Assembly: GCF_026723865.1 (NCBI RefSeq)
Contig: NZ_CP113529.1
Span: 1,488,001-1,552,000 of the forward strand
Length of the DNA: 64,000 bases
DNA from: Mycobacterium sp. Aquia_216
GTDB taxonomy: Bacteria; Actinomycetota; Actinomycetes; Mycobacteriales; Mycobacteriaceae
Reading direction: 5' to 3'
The position numbers and the translations under genes were made by a program. Positions 1 through 9,569 of this stretch are shown piece by piece (the first letter of the stretch is position 1; the number at the start of each line of letters is the position of its first letter). The notes beneath the pieces were generated by a model, which worked only from the letters and a program-made list of their open reading frames with translations, was not told where the DNA came from and did no database searches.

Positions 1-515
1 CCGGCTCCAACGCGCAGGGCTGGCAGTGGCTGTTCGTCGAAGACGCCGAGAAGAAGAAGGCCATCGGCGACATCTACCTCGAGCGGGCCCGGCTCTACCT
101 CAGCACGCCGAAGCCCGCATACCCGGAGGGCGACACCCGCGGCGAACGGATGCCCAAGGTCGTCGACTCGGCGCTGTACCTTGCCGAGCGCATGCACGAG
201 GCGCCGGTGCTGCTGATCCCGTGTCTCGAAGGCCGTCCAGACAAGTCGCCGCTGGGCGGGGTGTCATTCTGGGCCTCGCTGTTCCCGGCCGTCTGGAGTT
301 TCTGCCTGGCGCTGCGTTCCCGCGGGCTGGGCTCGTGCTGGACGACGCTGCATCTGGTCGGCGACGGCGAACGCGAAGCCGCCGAGGTGCTCGGCATCCC
401 CTACGACGACTACAGCCAGGGTGGGCTGTTCCCGATCGCCTACACCAAAGGCACCGACTTCAAGCCGGCGAAGCGGCTGCCCGCCGAGACCCTGACGCAC
501 TGGAACACCTGGTAA
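1..515 (+). CDS. Nitroreductase family protein, 5' end outside the window
   Basis: This is the C-terminal 170 residues of an FMN-dependent nitroreductase-fold protein, read in the frame starting at base 3 and ending at the TAA at 513-515. The first visible residues, GSNAQGWQWLFVED, match the conserved substrate/FMN-contacting stretch near the N-terminus of this family, so only about 30 residues are probably missing. Later landmarks are the hydrophobic core around FPAVWSFCLALRSRGLGSCW and the C-terminal IPYDDYSQGGLFPIAY segment, which are typical of the mycobacterial Rv3368c type. The family uses NAD(P)H to reduce nitro- or quinone-like substrates; the physiological substrate is unknown. The next gene is convergent, separated by 90 bases. 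Confidence 0.85.
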   Translation, partial: GSNAQGWQWLFVEDAEKKKAIGDIYLERARLYLSTPKPAYPEGDTRGERMPKVVDSALYLAERMHEAPVLLIPCLEGRPDKSPLGGVSFWASLFPAVWSFCLALRSRGLGSCWTTLHLVGDGEREAAEVLGIPYDDYSQGGLFPIAYTKGTDFKPAKRLPAETLTHWNTW

Positions 516-605
516 CTCAGGTCTGCGATGGCCGGACCTCGAGATCCTCGGCCGCGAACCCCGCGATCGGCGGCGCCGAACGAGGCAAGGGGCCCGGGAT
601 TATCC

Positions 606-1070
606 CTACCTCGCCCCGGGGTAGCCGTGCTGGCGCCACGCTTCGTAGATCGCGATCGCCGCGGCGTTCGACAGGTTCAGTGAGCGCCGGCCCGCCAGCA
701 TCGGGATGCGCACCTGCGCGGTGATGTGCGTGTCGGCCAGGGTCGCCGCGTCCAGCCCGTCGGGTTCCGGGCCGAACATCAACACGTCACCGGGCCGATA
801 GGCGACGTCGGCGTACGACGTCGACGCGTGCGCGGTGAAGGCGAACACCCGCGCCGGCAGCAGCGCACTCCAGGCGTCCTGCAGGGTCGCGTGCACCGTG
901 ACCGACGCAAGATCGTGGTAGTCCAATCCAGCGCGGCGGACCTTCGGTTCGGACAGGTCGAAGCCCATCGGCTCAACCAGATGCAATTCGGCGCCGGTAG
1001 CCGCGGCCGTCCGGATGGCGTTGCCCGTATTCGGCGGGATCCGCGGCGACACGAACATCAGCCGGAACAC
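606..1070 (-). CDS. trmL: tRNA (cytidine(34)-2'-O)-methyltransferase, TrmL/SpoU family
   Basis: This 154-residue SPOUT (trefoil-knot) methyltransferase matches the usual TrmL length. The three family motifs are visible: PPNTGNAIRTAAATGAELHL near the N-terminus, FGPEPDGLD in the middle and the knot-forming IPMLAGRRSLNLSNAAAIAI near the C-terminus. It is expected to 2'-O-methylate the wobble base of certain tRNAs with S-adenosylmethionine. The start is GTG at 1070 (complement), which places FRLMFVSPRIPPNTGN at the beginning as in homologues. The gene is divergent from the F420-type reductase at 1100, with 29 bases between them. It corresponds to the M. tuberculosis gene called spoU. The exact tRNA target is inferred from the family. 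Confidence 0.88.
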   Translation of the reverse strand: MFRLMFVSPRIPPNTGNAIRTAAATGAELHLVEPMGFDLSEPKVRRAGLDYHDLASVTVHATLQDAWSALLPARVFAFTAHASTSYADVAYRPGDVLMFGPEPDGLDAATLADTHITAQVRIPMLAGRRSLNLSNAAAIAIYEAWRQHGYPGAR

Positions 1071-1099
1071 AGCAGACTCCCTTTGTTGTTGAGCAGGGC

Positions 1100-1522
1100 A
1101 TGACGGATCAAGTACAGCTCAGCACTACCGACTGGGTGCGCGAGCAGACCGAACAAATTCTGGCGCAGGGCACCACGGATGGCGTTGAGATCTTGGACCG
1201 GCCCGTCGTCCTGTTCACGGTGATCGGCGCGAAGAGTGGGCTCAAACGGTACGTGCCACTGATGCGCGTGGAAAAGGACGGACGCTACGCGATGGTCGGC
1301 TCCATCGGAGGAGCCCCGAAGCACCCGACGTGGTACCACAACGTCAAGGCCAACCCGAATGTGACTGTGCAAGACGGCGACAAGGTCTTCGAGTTGACGG
1401 CACGCGAAGTCCACGGCGCCGAACGCGAGGAGTGGTGGCAGACGGCGGTCGAGGCCTACCCCGTGTACGTCGAGTTGCAGAAGCTGACGGACAGGACGAT
1501 CCCGATATTCGTCCTGGAATGA
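1100..1522 (+). CDS. Deazaflavin (F420)-dependent nitroreductase family protein (Ddn/DUF385)
   Basis: This 140-residue protein of the split beta-barrel Ddn family uses reduced coenzyme F420 in the characterised members. The family core is clear: the strand LDRPVVLFTVIGAKSGLKR, followed by YVPLMRVEKDGRYAMVGSIG and the signature APKHPTWYHNVKANP, whose K-x-P-x-W-Y-H-N residues line the F420 pocket. Its length equals that of single-domain mycobacterial paralogues. ATG at 1100 follows a GAGCAGG stretch. The methyltransferase at 1530 begins 7 bases after the stop, so the two are probably co-transcribed. The substrate cannot be read from the sequence; the nitroimidazole prodrug activation known for Ddn should not be assumed. 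Confidence 0.88.
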   Translation: MTDQVQLSTTDWVREQTEQILAQGTTDGVEILDRPVVLFTVIGAKSGLKRYVPLMRVEKDGRYAMVGSIGGAPKHPTWYHNVKANPNVTVQDGDKVFELTAREVHGAEREEWWQTAVEAYPVYVELQKLTDRTIPIFVLE

Positions 1523-1529
1523 TGGTCAG

Positions 1530-2135
1530 ATGGTCGAGCAGAGTCTCTGGATGCAGAAGGTTTCCGCCGATCCCGGCCATTCGAACTGGTATATCGAGCG
1601 TTTCCGTGCCATGGCCCGCGCCGGTGACGATCTGGCCGGGGAGGCCCGCCTGGTGGACGCCTTGGCGCCCCGCGGTGCCCACATCCTCGATGCCGGCTGC
1701 GGCCCCGGCCGGTTGGGCGGATATCTGGCCCAGGTCGGCCACCGGGTGGTCGGCGTCGACGTAGACCCGGCGCTCATCGCCGCCGCCGAGCAGGATTATC
1801 CCGGACCGCGCTGGCTCGTCGGCGACCTCGCCGAATTGGACTTGCCCGCGCGCGGCATCGTCGAACCGTTCGACGTCGTCGTGTCCGCCGGCAACGTCAT
1901 GGCGTTCCTTGCCCCGAGCACCCGGGCCCAGGTGCTGAACCGCCTGCGTGCCCACGTCGCCGACGACGGCCGGGCGGCGATCGGCTTCGGTGCCGGCCGC
2001 GACTACGAGTTCACCGAGTTTCTGGGGCACGCATCGGACGCGGGGTTCGCGCCCGATCTGCTGCTGTCCACTTGGGATCTGCGACCGTTCGCCGACGACT
2101 CCGACTTCCTCGTCGCGATCCTTCGGCCCGCGTAG
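1530..2135 (+). CDS. Class I SAM-dependent methyltransferase
   Basis: This 201-residue Rossmann-fold methyltransferase has motif I as ILDAGCGPGRLGGYLA, followed by the acidic end of strand 2 in HRVVGVDVDP. The post-motif PFDVVVSAGNVMAFL contains the usual strand-4 residues. The C-terminal strands (RAAIGFGAGRDYEFTEFL) are short, as in small-molecule methyltransferases. The gene starts 7 bases after the F420-type reductase and probably shares its transcript. The substrate is unknown. A 238-base gap without a supportable gene follows, before the conservon. Confidence 0.8.
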   Translation: MVEQSLWMQKVSADPGHSNWYIERFRAMARAGDDLAGEARLVDALAPRGAHILDAGCGPGRLGGYLAQVGHRVVGVDVDPALIAAAEQDYPGPRWLVGDLAELDLPARGIVEPFDVVVSAGNVMAFLAPSTRAQVLNRLRAHVADDGRAAIGFGAGRDYEFTEFLGHASDAGFAPDLLLSTWDLRPFADDSDFLVAILRPA

Positions 2136-2373
2136 GCATTCCACGCCGCTGCCCGTTTGCCAGAGTTGCGCGCCGGTGTGTGCCAACACCTTGAGGTGTG
2201 CTGTCTGCTCAGTAGGGATTCTGGTGACCCGGGCCGCGGGCTGTCATACTCGTCGAATTGCCACGCGTTCACCGCTCGCGAGTATCGACGCGGGGGGAGC
2301 GGAATAAAAGCAGGAAGTTCATGAGTCTCTCGTTTCATTCGACGCGCAGTGTCGGCGCAACGGGCGGCACCGC

Positions 2374-5148
2374 ATGACCATGTTCAATCGCCCGGCCACG
2401 CCGGTCGAGGCGGCGCCCCCCGAGTCCGCCAAAGTCCACGCCACCGCGGCGGCCCCCGCGAAACGCCCGCCGACCTGGTCGCCGAGCAACTGGCCGGTCC
2501 GGTGGAAGGTCCTGGCGATTGTGCTGGTCCCGCTGGTCCTGGCGGCGGTGTTCGGCGGACTACGCGTCAACACCGCAATGTCGAGCTCCAGCGGTCTACG
2601 CCTTGCCGCCGCTCGCGCCGACTTGCTGCCGACGCTCACCAAATACATGTCGGCTTTGGATGTCGCGTTGTTGGCGAACTCCACCGGACGCGATGTCGGG
2701 GGTGCCGAGAAGAACTACGCCGCGCGCAAGGGCGAACTGCAGCAGCGACTGGCCGACACCGACGTCATTCCCGACGTCCGCTCGGGGGTGAGCACCCTGC
2801 TGGGCGGCGGTCAATCGCTGCTGGACAAGGTGGCCGACAACAGCATTGGTTTGCGGGACCGGGTGACCACCTATGCGCCGCTGCTGCTGACGGCCGAGGA
2901 CGTCATCAACGCCTCGGTACGCGTGGACGACGAGCAGATCCGTGCGCAGGCACAGGGTTTGAGCCGGGCAGTCGGCGCCCGCGGCCAGATGACGATGCAG
3001 GAGATCTTGGTGACCCGCGGCGCCGAGCTGCCCGAGCCGCAGCTGCGTACGTCGATGATCACCTTGGCCGGCACCGAACCGTCGACGCTGTTCGGCATGA
3101 GCCAAGTGCTCGGTGTGGGCTCGCCCGACGCCAAGACACTGCAGCAGCAAATGGTGACCCGGATGGCGATCATGTCCGATCCGGCCAGCGTGCTCGTCGA
3201 CAACCCGGACTTGCTGCGCTCGATCCAAACCACCGACTCGATCGCCGAGCGGGTCATCGCCGACGCCACCGCGTCGGTGACCAAGTCGGTGCAAACCCAA
3301 GCCAGCGACCGGCGTAACGCCGCGATCGTCGACGGCGTCCTGGTGCTGGCCGCCATCGTGATCGCACTGATCATCGTCTTGCTGATGGCGCGTGCGCTGG
3401 TGGTGCCGCTGCGAGCGCTGCGCGACGGCGCGCTCAAGGTCGCCCATACCGACCTCGAGGAGGAGATCGCCCACGTCAAAGCCGGTGGCGCCGAACCGAT
3501 TCCGGCTCCATTGCCGGTGTACACCACCGAGGAGATCGGCCAGGTTGCGCACGCGGTGGACGAACTGCACACCCAGGCCCTGTTGCTGGCCGGCGACGAG
3601 GCGCGCCTGCGACTGCTGGTCAACGACATGTTCGAGACGATGTCGCGGCGCAGCCGGTCACTGGTCGATCAACAGTTATCGTTGATCGACCGGCTGGAGC
3701 GCAACGAAGAGGATCCCGAGCGCCTCGACAGCCTCTTCCGGTTGGATCACCTGGCCGCGCGGCTGCGCCGCAACAGTGCCAACCTGCTGGTGCTCGCCGG
3801 TGCCCAGCTGGCCCGCGACCAGCGTGAGCCGGTCGGACTATCGACCGTGATCAACGCCGCCGTGTCCGAGGTCGAGGATTACCGCCGGGTCCAAATCGCC
3901 GGGCTGCCCGACTGCATGCTGATCGGTGCGGCCGCCGGTGGGGCCATCCATCTGTTCGCCGAGCTGATCGACAACGCCCTGCGCTACTCGCCGCCGTCGA
4001 CGTTCGCCCGGATCTCCGCGGCACGGGGCGGCGACGGCGGCGTGGTGCTGCGCATCGCCGACTCGGGCCTGGGGATGAACGACGCCGATCGGCGCATGGC
4101 CAACATGCGGCTGCAGGCCGGCGGTGAGGTCACCCCCGACAATGCCCGCCACATGGGGCTTTTCGTGGTGGGCCGGATCGCCGCGAGGCACGGCATCCGG
4201 GTCGGGCTGCGCGGTCCGGCACCGGACGAGGCGGGCTCCGGCACGACCGCCGAGATCTACCTGCCGCCGGCGTTGCTGGAGGGCTTCCACGACGGCCCGG
4301 CCGAAGCCTCCGCGGTGCCGCGGGAACGAATCCGCGCGGTCTCGTCGCCGAGCGCCAAACTGGCCAGTGCGATCGCGGCGCCCGACGGTGTGAACGGCGG
4401 GACGCGGCAGCGCCCCGCCGCGCCGGCAGCCGACAACGGAGCCGGTGAGGCGCCTCCGCCGATCTCGTTGTTGCCCCGCCGCAGCCCCGGATCCAGCGGC
4501 ATCACCGACGTTCCCGCTCCACCCGCCGCGCAGCAGTCACCCCGGCGTGAGCTGGCTACTCCCTATTGGGAGAACGAGAACCAACGGCGGCCGGAGGCGG
4601 CGCCACCGCCGAAAGCACCGAAGCCGACCCCGTCGGTGTCGGACACCTCGGCGTTCTTCGCGGCGCGGCCGCGCGGGCCCGGCAACCCGCCACCCACCCC
4701 AGTCGCTCCGCCCGCCCCGCCGCAAGGCCCCGCTGCCGGCGGGTCGAAGGACGATGTGATCTACCGGCGGATGCTCTCGGAGATGATGGGTGACCCGCAC
4801 GACCTGGTCAACAGCCCGGACTTGGACTGGCAATCGGTGTGGGACCGCGGCTGGTCGCTGGCCGCCGAGGCCGAGCACAAACCCGTCGAGGAGCGCACGG
4901 CCGAGCACGGCTTGCCGGTGCGCACGCCCGGGGCCCGGCTGGTGCCGGGAGCGGCCAACGGCGTCGGCGTCTCCGACCAGCAGCACCGCAGCCAGGACGC
5001 CGACGAATCCCTCGTAGGATCGAGCAACGGCCTGCATGCCGCCCGCGATCCCGAGGCGGTCCGCGCCTCGTTCAGCAGCCATTTCGGCGGTGTGCGCAGC
5101 GGACGGTCGCACGCCCGCCACTCGAGTCAAGGACCCGACGAGGAATGA
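2374..5148 (+). CDS. Conservon sensor: nitrate/nitrite-sensing (NIT) domain, HAMP and histidine-kinase-like ATPase (Rv3365c type)
   Basis: This 924-residue membrane sensor is the CvnA-like component of a conservon. After a proline-rich cytoplasmic start, one transmembrane helix (residues ~49-70) leads to a long extracytoplasmic helical NIT-like domain. A second membrane helix (~316-345) and a HAMP segment follow. The kinase-like core has the dimerisation helix [20 protein letters not shown], an N-box in [16 protein letters not shown] and a G-box in ADSGLGMN. About 270 C-terminal residues are proline- and alanine-rich and look disordered. No partner response regulator is adjacent. The stop overlaps the start of the roadblock gene (ATGA), which indicates translational coupling. 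The ligand is not readable from sequence. Confidence 0.88.
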   Translation: MTMFNRPATPVEAAPPESAKVHATAAAPAKRPPTWSPSNWPVRWKVLAIVLVPLVLAAVFGGLRVNTAMSSSSGLRLAAARADLLPTLTKYMSALDVALLANSTGRDVGGAEKNYAARKGELQQRLADTDVIPDVRSGVSTLLGGGQSLLDKVADNSIGLRDRVTTYAPLLLTAEDVINASVRVDDEQIRAQAQGLSRAVGARGQMTMQEILVTRGAELPEPQLRTSMITLAGTEPSTLFGMSQVLGVGSPDAKTLQQQMVTRMAIMSDPASVLVDNPDLLRSIQTTDSIAERVIADATASVTKSVQTQASDRRNAAIVDGVLVLAAIVIALIIVLLMARALVVPLRALRDGALKVAHTDLEEEIAHVKAGGAEPIPAPLPVYTTEEIGQVAHAVDELHTQALLLAGDEARLRLLVNDMFETMSRRSRSLVDQQLSLIDRLERNEEDPERLDSLFRLDHLAARLRRNSANLLVLAGAQLARDQREPVGLSTVINAAVSEVEDYRRVQIAGLPDCMLIGAAAGGAIHLFAELIDNALRYSPPSTFARISAARGGDGGVVLRIADSGLGMNDADRRMANMRLQAGGEVTPDNARHMGLFVVGRIAARHGIRVGLRGPAPDEAGSGTTAEIYLPPALLEGFHDGPAEASAVPRERIRAVSSPSAKLASAIAAPDGVNGGTRQRPAAPAADNGAGEAPPPISLLPRRSPGSSGITDVPAPPAAQQSPRRELATPYWENENQRRPEAAPPPKAPKPTPSVSDTSAFFAARPRGPGNPPPTPVAPPAPPQGPAAGGSKDDVIYRRMLSEMMGDPHDLVNSPDLDWQSVWDRGWSLAAEAEHKPVEERTAEHGLPVRTPGARLVPGAANGVGVSDQQHRSQDADESLVGSSNGLHAARDPEAVRASFSSHFGGVRSGRSHARHSSQGPDEE

Positions 5149-5603
5149 CGTCTCCCGGCAGCTCCCTGGACTGGCTGGTGACGAAGTTCGCCCGCGAGGT
5201 CCCCGGTGTCGCGCATGCGCTGCTGGTGTCCGTGGACGGTCTGCCCATCGCCGCCAGCGAGCTGCTGCCCCGGGAGCGAGCCGACCAGCTGGCCGCGGTC
5301 GCGTCCGGGCTGGCCAGCCTCGCGACCGGTGCCGCGCAGCTGTTTGACGGTGGGCAGGTGCTGCAGTCGGTGGTCGAGATGCAGAACGGCTATTTGTTGT
5401 TGATGCGCGTCGGCGACGGTTCGCACCTGGCGACGCTGGCCGAGACGTCATGCGATATCGGCCAGATCGGATACGAGATGGCCATCCTTGTCGAACGGGT
5501 GGGCGGCGTCGTGCAGTCCACCCGCCGTTCTGTACCCGATCGCTCGGCTCCTCCTCAGGCCGCGACACGGCCTGCATCGTCGCCGAGCACCCGGCACTCG
5601 TGA
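5145..5603 (+). CDS. Roadblock/LC7 domain protein of the conservon (CvnB-like, Rv3364c type)
   Basis: This 152-residue small GTPase regulator has a roadblock/LC7 fold over residues ~8-110: [20 protein letters not shown], then [17 protein letters not shown], and the alternating strands ending in [14 protein letters not shown]. Roadblock proteins of this type bind or regulate the partner small GTPase encoded two genes downstream. The ATG at 5145 overlaps the sensor stop codon by four bases. The C-terminal ~25 residues are low-complexity and not part of the domain. M. tuberculosis Rv3364c is the positional equivalent. Any activity outside the conservon is not visible here. Confidence 0.88.
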   Translation: MTSPGSSLDWLVTKFAREVPGVAHALLVSVDGLPIAASELLPRERADQLAAVASGLASLATGAAQLFDGGQVLQSVVEMQNGYLLLMRVGDGSHLATLAETSCDIGQIGYEMAILVERVGGVVQSTRRSVPDRSAPPQAATRPASSPSTRHS

Positions 5604-5609
5604 GCCGCG

Positions 5610-5984
5610 ATGGACAAACGCGAACCCGGGCCGTCCTCACCTGAGGCGAGCCTGGTCCGCCCGTACACCCTGACGGGCGGGCGGACCAACGCCGGCGTCG
5701 ACCTCCCGCTGGAGGCGCCGATTCAGACGTTGCAGGCCGGGCGGGCTCACCGGTGGCCGATCGACGATGCGAGAGGCAAGATCATCGGACTGTGTGTCAA
5801 AAGCCCGTCCGTCGCGGAGATTTCGGCACGGCTGAATCTGCCGGTCGGAGTCACGCGGGTGCTGGTCGGTGATCTGGTCCTGTCCGGTTACCTTCGGGTG
5901 CATAGAACGCTGACCGAGCAGTCGACCCGTGATGAGCGCCACGAACTCATAGGAAGGACGCTGCGTGGCCTTAAAGCACTCTGA
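5610..5984 (+). CDS. DUF742 protein of the conservon (CvnC-like, Rv3363c type)
   Basis: This 124-residue DUF742 protein has the family opening LVRPYTLTGGRT and the winged-helix-like centre IIGLCVKSPSVAEISARLNL followed by PVGVTRVLVGDLVLSGYLRV. That region resembles a helix-turn-helix with a wing, so the protein may bind DNA or simply serve as an adaptor; its role in conservons is not settled. It starts 6 bases after the roadblock gene, and its last 20 bases overlap the GTPase gene, so the genes are translated as a unit. Confidence 0.87.
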   Translation: MDKREPGPSSPEASLVRPYTLTGGRTNAGVDLPLEAPIQTLQAGRAHRWPIDDARGKIIGLCVKSPSVAEISARLNLPVGVTRVLVGDLVLSGYLRVHRTLTEQSTRDERHELIGRTLRGLKAL

Positions 5985-6549
5985 GTCCGGCGCCAGCGCC
6001 TCGACGAAGATCGTCGTCGCGGGCGGGTTCGGCGCCGGCAAGACCACGTTCGTCGGGGCGGTCTCGGAGATCATGCCGCTGCGCACCGAGGAGATCGTCA
6101 CCGATGCCTCGGCCGGCGTCGACATGCTCGAGGCCACGCCCCAGAAGCGGACGACCACGGTGGCAATGGACTTCGGCCGGATCACGCTGGACCGGGACCT
6201 GGTGCTCTATCTGTTCGGCACCCCGGGGCAGCGGCGGTTCTGGTTCATGTGGGACGACCTGGTACGTGGTGCCATCGGCGCGATCGTCCTGGTCGACTGC
6301 CGCCGCCTGCAGGACAGCTTCGCCGCGGTCGACTTCTTCGAGCACCGCAAGCTGCCGTTCCTGATCGCGGTCAACCAATTCGACGGTGCGCCAAAGTATC
6401 CCGTGGACGCCGTGCGCGAGGCACTGATCCTGCCCCCGCACATTCCGGTGATCAACGTCGATGCCAGGGATCGGCGTTCGGCGACTGATGCGCTGATCGC
6501 GGTCAGCGAATACGCATTGCACCGGCTCTCGTCGCCCGTGGGTAGCTGA
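5965..6549 (+). CDS. mfpB: Conservon small GTPase (CvnD-like), probable MfpB
   Basis: This 194-residue GTP-binding protein has a P-loop GGFGAGKTTF, a switch-II motif in LFGTPGQRRFW and the base-specificity loop VNQFD, a variant of NKxD. The glutamine of GTPGQ takes the place used for hydrolysis in Ras-like proteins. The GTG start at 5965 lies within the end of the DUF742 gene. Mycobacterial MfpB (Rv3362c) is the GTPase that modulates MfpA action on DNA gyrase, and mfpA starts only 5 bases downstream here. Assignment of the symbol rests on this context and the sequence class. Confidence 0.88.
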   Translation: MALKHSESGASASTKIVVAGGFGAGKTTFVGAVSEIMPLRTEEIVTDASAGVDMLEATPQKRTTTVAMDFGRITLDRDLVLYLFGTPGQRRFWFMWDDLVRGAIGAIVLVDCRRLQDSFAAVDFFEHRKLPFLIAVNQFDGAPKYPVDAVREALILPPHIPVINVDARDRRSATDALIAVSEYALHRLSSPVGS

Positions 6550-6554
6550 CCGCG

Positions 6555-7112
6555 TTGCAGCAGTGGGCCGATTGCGAGTTCACGGGCCGCGATTTCCGCG
6601 ACGAAGACCTGAGCCGGTTGTGCACGGAACGGGTCGTGTTCAGCGAATGTGATTTCAGCGGCGCCGATCTGGCGGAGTCGAGGCACCGGGCATCGGCCTT
6701 TCGCAACTGCAAATTCGAGCGAACAACCTTGTGGCACAGCATATTTGCGCAGTGCAGCATGCTGGGATCGATCTTTGTGCACTGCCGGCTGCGGCCGATC
6801 AAGCTCGACGAGGTGGATTTCACGCTCGCGGTGCTCGGCGGCAACGACCTGCGGGGCATCGACTTGAGCGGTTGCCGGCTGCGGGAGACCAGCCTGGTGG
6901 AGACCGACCTGCGCAAGGCCCTGTTGCGTGGCGCCGACCTGTCCGGGGCTCGGACGACCGGCACCCGCCTCGACGACGCCGATCTGCGCGGCGCGACCGC
7001 GGATCCCGCGTTGTGGCGTACCGCGACACTGACCGGGGCGCGGGTGGATGTCCCGCAGGCCATGGCGTTCGCCCTGGCGCACGGGTTACGGCTGGATGCC
7101 GCATCCGACTAG
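6555..7112 (+). CDS. mfpA: Pentapeptide-repeat protein MfpA, DNA-mimic protector of gyrase
   Basis: This 185-residue right-handed beta-helix protein closely resembles M. tuberculosis MfpA. It begins MQQWADCEFTGRDFRD and runs through pentapeptide A(D/N)LXX-type repeats such as SECDFSGADL, GGNDLRGIDLSGCRL and LRGADLSGARTT. The repeated central Leu/Phe stacks the coils into a rod that mimics DNA and binds gyrase, giving low-level fluoroquinolone tolerance in characterised homologues. The start is TTG at 6555, five bases after the GTPase stop, with no strong Shine-Dalgarno, so translation may depend on coupling. The stop overlaps the convergent ABC exporter gene by four bases. Confidence 0.93.
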   Translation: MQQWADCEFTGRDFRDEDLSRLCTERVVFSECDFSGADLAESRHRASAFRNCKFERTTLWHSIFAQCSMLGSIFVHCRLRPIKLDEVDFTLAVLGGNDLRGIDLSGCRLRETSLVETDLRKALLRGADLSGARTTGTRLDDADLRGATADPALWRTATLTGARVDVPQAMAFALAHGLRLDAASD

Positions 7113-9565
7113 CGCTTCAGCCGGATGCGCCACCACACGATGACGGAGTAGATCACCGACAGCGCGCCCAGCATCCCCATGTCGAGCAGCCACGCGCTGT
7201 CCTGGTGCGCCCAGTGGCTGTCCTTCGGGCCGACCGGTGCCAGGGCCCGCAGATTGACCGCGGCCGCCGATGCCGCGTAGCCCCAGCGCGACGGCATCAG
7301 CCAGGACAGCTGGTCGAGGAAGATCCGGCCGGTCACCGGAATCAAGCCGCCGGCGAGCACCAGCTGCAGCATCAGCGAGACCACCAGCAGCGGCATGATT
7401 TGTTCGTTGGACCGGGCGATCGACGACAGCACCATGCCGAGAATCGCCGAGGCCACGCACGTCGCGGCGACGGTGGCGAACAGCTCGAAACCAGGGTTGC
7501 CGAGCAGCAGCGCCGGCTGGGTGGGCGCGCCCTTGCCCAGCAGCACGATGCCTGTCACGATCACCGCCTGGACGATGGCGAAGGCGCAGAACACGCTGAT
7601 CTTCGCGCTCAGGTAGGCCCCGGTGGACAGGCCCACCGCCTGCTCGCGCTGGAAGATCGGACGCTCGCCGATCAGGTCGCGGATCGTCAACGCGGTCCCC
7701 ATGAAGACGGCGGCGATCGACAGCAGCGTCAGGATCTGTGCGGCCTCGTCGGGGGTCTCGCCGTTCGGGTCGGCGACGCCGAACCCGGTATCGCCGGGAA
7801 CGGTCAGTGACAGCGCACCCAGGATGAAGGGCAGCACGGCCAGGAATGCGAAATAGGCGCGGTCGGAGATGATCAACCGGATCTGGCGCCGCGCGATCGT
7901 GGAGAACTGGCGCAGCCTGCTGGTGCGCGCCGGGGCGCCCAGATCGGCCGGCGTCTGCGCGCGGGTGGGTAGCGTGCGTTCCTGCCGTTCCAGGAAGCGG
8001 CGGTTGGCCTCGTCGGGATCGGCGCCGACCTTGGCGAAGATCTGGGCCCAGTTGGTGGTTCCCATCGCGTCGCCGATGTGGCCGGGTGGGCCCAGGAACG
8101 CGATCTTGCCGCCGGGCGCCATCAGCAGCACCTGGTCGCAGACGTCGAGATAGGTCAGCGAGTGCGTGACGACCAGGACGACGCGGCCGGCGTCGGCCAG
8201 TTGCCGCAGCATCGTCATCACCTGCAGGTCCAGCGCCGGGTCCAGCCCCGAGGTCGGCTCGTCGAGGATCAGCAGCGACGGTCCGGTCAGCAACTCGAGG
8301 GCCACCGAGGCGCGCTTGCGTTGCCCGCCCGACAGCTTGTCGACGCGGGTCTCGGCGTGCGGAGTCAGTCCCAGTTCGTCGAGGACCTGCGCGACGACCT
8401 GGTCGCGGTCGGCCTTGCTGGTGTCGGGCGGCAGCCGGAGTTCGGCGGCGTAGCCCAGCGCCTGGTTGACCGTCAGCTGGCGGTGCACGACGTCGTCCTG
8501 CGGGACCATGCCGATCCTGCTGCGCAGCGACGCGTAAGCGGTGTGGATGTTGTGGCCCTCGAAGGTGACCGCCCCGGCGGTCGGGGTGGTGTAGCCGGCG
8601 ATCAACCGCGACAGCGTCGACTTCCCCGCGCCGGACCCGCCGATGATGGCGGTCAGCGTGCCGGGCCGGGCCGTCATCGAGATCTGCTGGAGCAGGTCCT
8701 TGCCGTTGATCGCGAAGCCGACCTGCCGCACCTCCAGGCCGCCGGCGCGGGTCGCCGCTTCCCGGCGGCGGGCCAGCATGCCGGCGGTGAACACCAGGTC
8801 GACGTTGCCGATGGTGACCACGTCGCCCTCGGACAGCAGGGCCTGCCCGACCCGGATGCCGTTGACGAACGTGCCGTTGATGCTGTTGGCGTCGCGGATC
8901 TCGATGCCCCCGGGTGTCGGTTCCAGGAACGCATGATGGCGCGACGCCAGCACGTCATGGATGACGATGTCGTTGTCCAGCTCACGACCGATCCAGGCGG
9001 TACCCCCGGTCCGCCCGTGCCCACCGGGTCCGACGACCTTCCATCCCCTGGTTGGAAGCCGCGATGTGTCGGCCCCCGCGGGTTGCGGCCCTCGGGTCGC
9101 ATGGTTGGGGACGGCCCGGGTCGTCACGGTAGGCCGGACGATCGGCACGGCGGTGGTGTGCAGCGCGTCGGTGGGCCGACCCTGGTATCCGCCGGGCGGC
9201 GGCGGGATCGTCGGGACCGCCTGCGACGTCGGCGGCAGCAGACCGACCGTGCCCCGGTGATGTCCGACCGCGAAGGTGATCCGCGGCCCATCGGGGGCGC
9301 CGAGGTTGAGGGCTTGGCCGTCATGGATGTCGAGCGTCGGCACCCGCCGGCCGTCAGCGAAGACGCCGTTGCGCGAGTTGTTGTCCAGCGCAACCCATCT
9401 GCCGCGATCGAAGCGCAGCAACAAGTGTGCGCGGCTAACCAGCGGGTGTGCCACGCGTAGGTCGGCGCGCACGTCGCTCCCGACGATCACCTCGCCGCCG
9501 GGGGCGAAACTGACTTCGGATCGGTTGGACCGAACAGTCAGCACCGGTTGCGAAGGGCCGTTCAT
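7109..9565 (-). CDS. FHA-domain ABC exporter, ATPase fused to permease (Rv1747-like), copy 2
   Basis: This 818-residue ABCG-type half-transporter has two N-terminal forkhead-associated domains, one at residues ~8-100 (VSRAHLLLRF, NNSRNGVFADG) and one at ~190-265 (LASRHHAFLE, ANSINGTFVNGIRVG). A Thr-rich linker separates them. The ATPase follows with Walker A GGSGAGKST (~310), signature LSGGQRKRASVALELL, Walker B LLILDEPTSGLD and switch His in VVTHSL. About six membrane helices of an ABC2-type permease occupy ~550-810. In Rv1747 the FHA domains read threonine phosphorylation by PknF and support cell-wall lipid export; here no kinase gene is adjacent. It lies 4 bases downstream of its paralogue, so the two form an operon. 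Confidence 0.9.
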   Translation of the reverse strand: MNGPSQPVLTVRSNRSEVSFAPGGEVIVGSDVRADLRVAHPLVSRAHLLLRFDRGRWVALDNNSRNGVFADGRRVPTLDIHDGQALNLGAPDGPRITFAVGHHRGTVGLLPPTSQAVPTIPPPPGGYQGRPTDALHTTAVPIVRPTVTTRAVPNHATRGPQPAGADTSRLPTRGWKVVGPGGHGRTGGTAWIGRELDNDIVIHDVLASRHHAFLEPTPGGIEIRDANSINGTFVNGIRVGQALLSEGDVVTIGNVDLVFTAGMLARRREAATRAGGLEVRQVGFAINGKDLLQQISMTARPGTLTAIIGGSGAGKSTLSRLIAGYTTPTAGAVTFEGHNIHTAYASLRSRIGMVPQDDVVHRQLTVNQALGYAAELRLPPDTSKADRDQVVAQVLDELGLTPHAETRVDKLSGGQRKRASVALELLTGPSLLILDEPTSGLDPALDLQVMTMLRQLADAGRVVLVVTHSLTYLDVCDQVLLMAPGGKIAFLGPPGHIGDAMGTTNWAQIFAKVGADPDEANRRFLERQERTLPTRAQTPADLGAPARTSRLRQFSTIARRQIRLIISDRAYFAFLAVLPFILGALSLTVPGDTGFGVADPNGETPDEAAQILTLLSIAAVFMGTALTIRDLIGERPIFQREQAVGLSTGAYLSAKISVFCAFAIVQAVIVTGIVLLGKGAPTQPALLLGNPGFELFATVAATCVASAILGMVLSSIARSNEQIMPLLVVSLMLQLVLAGGLIPVTGRIFLDQLSWLMPSRWGYAASAAAVNLRALAPVGPKDSHWAHQDSAWLLDMGMLGALSVIYSVIVWWRIRLKR

Positions 9566-9569
9566 CAGG

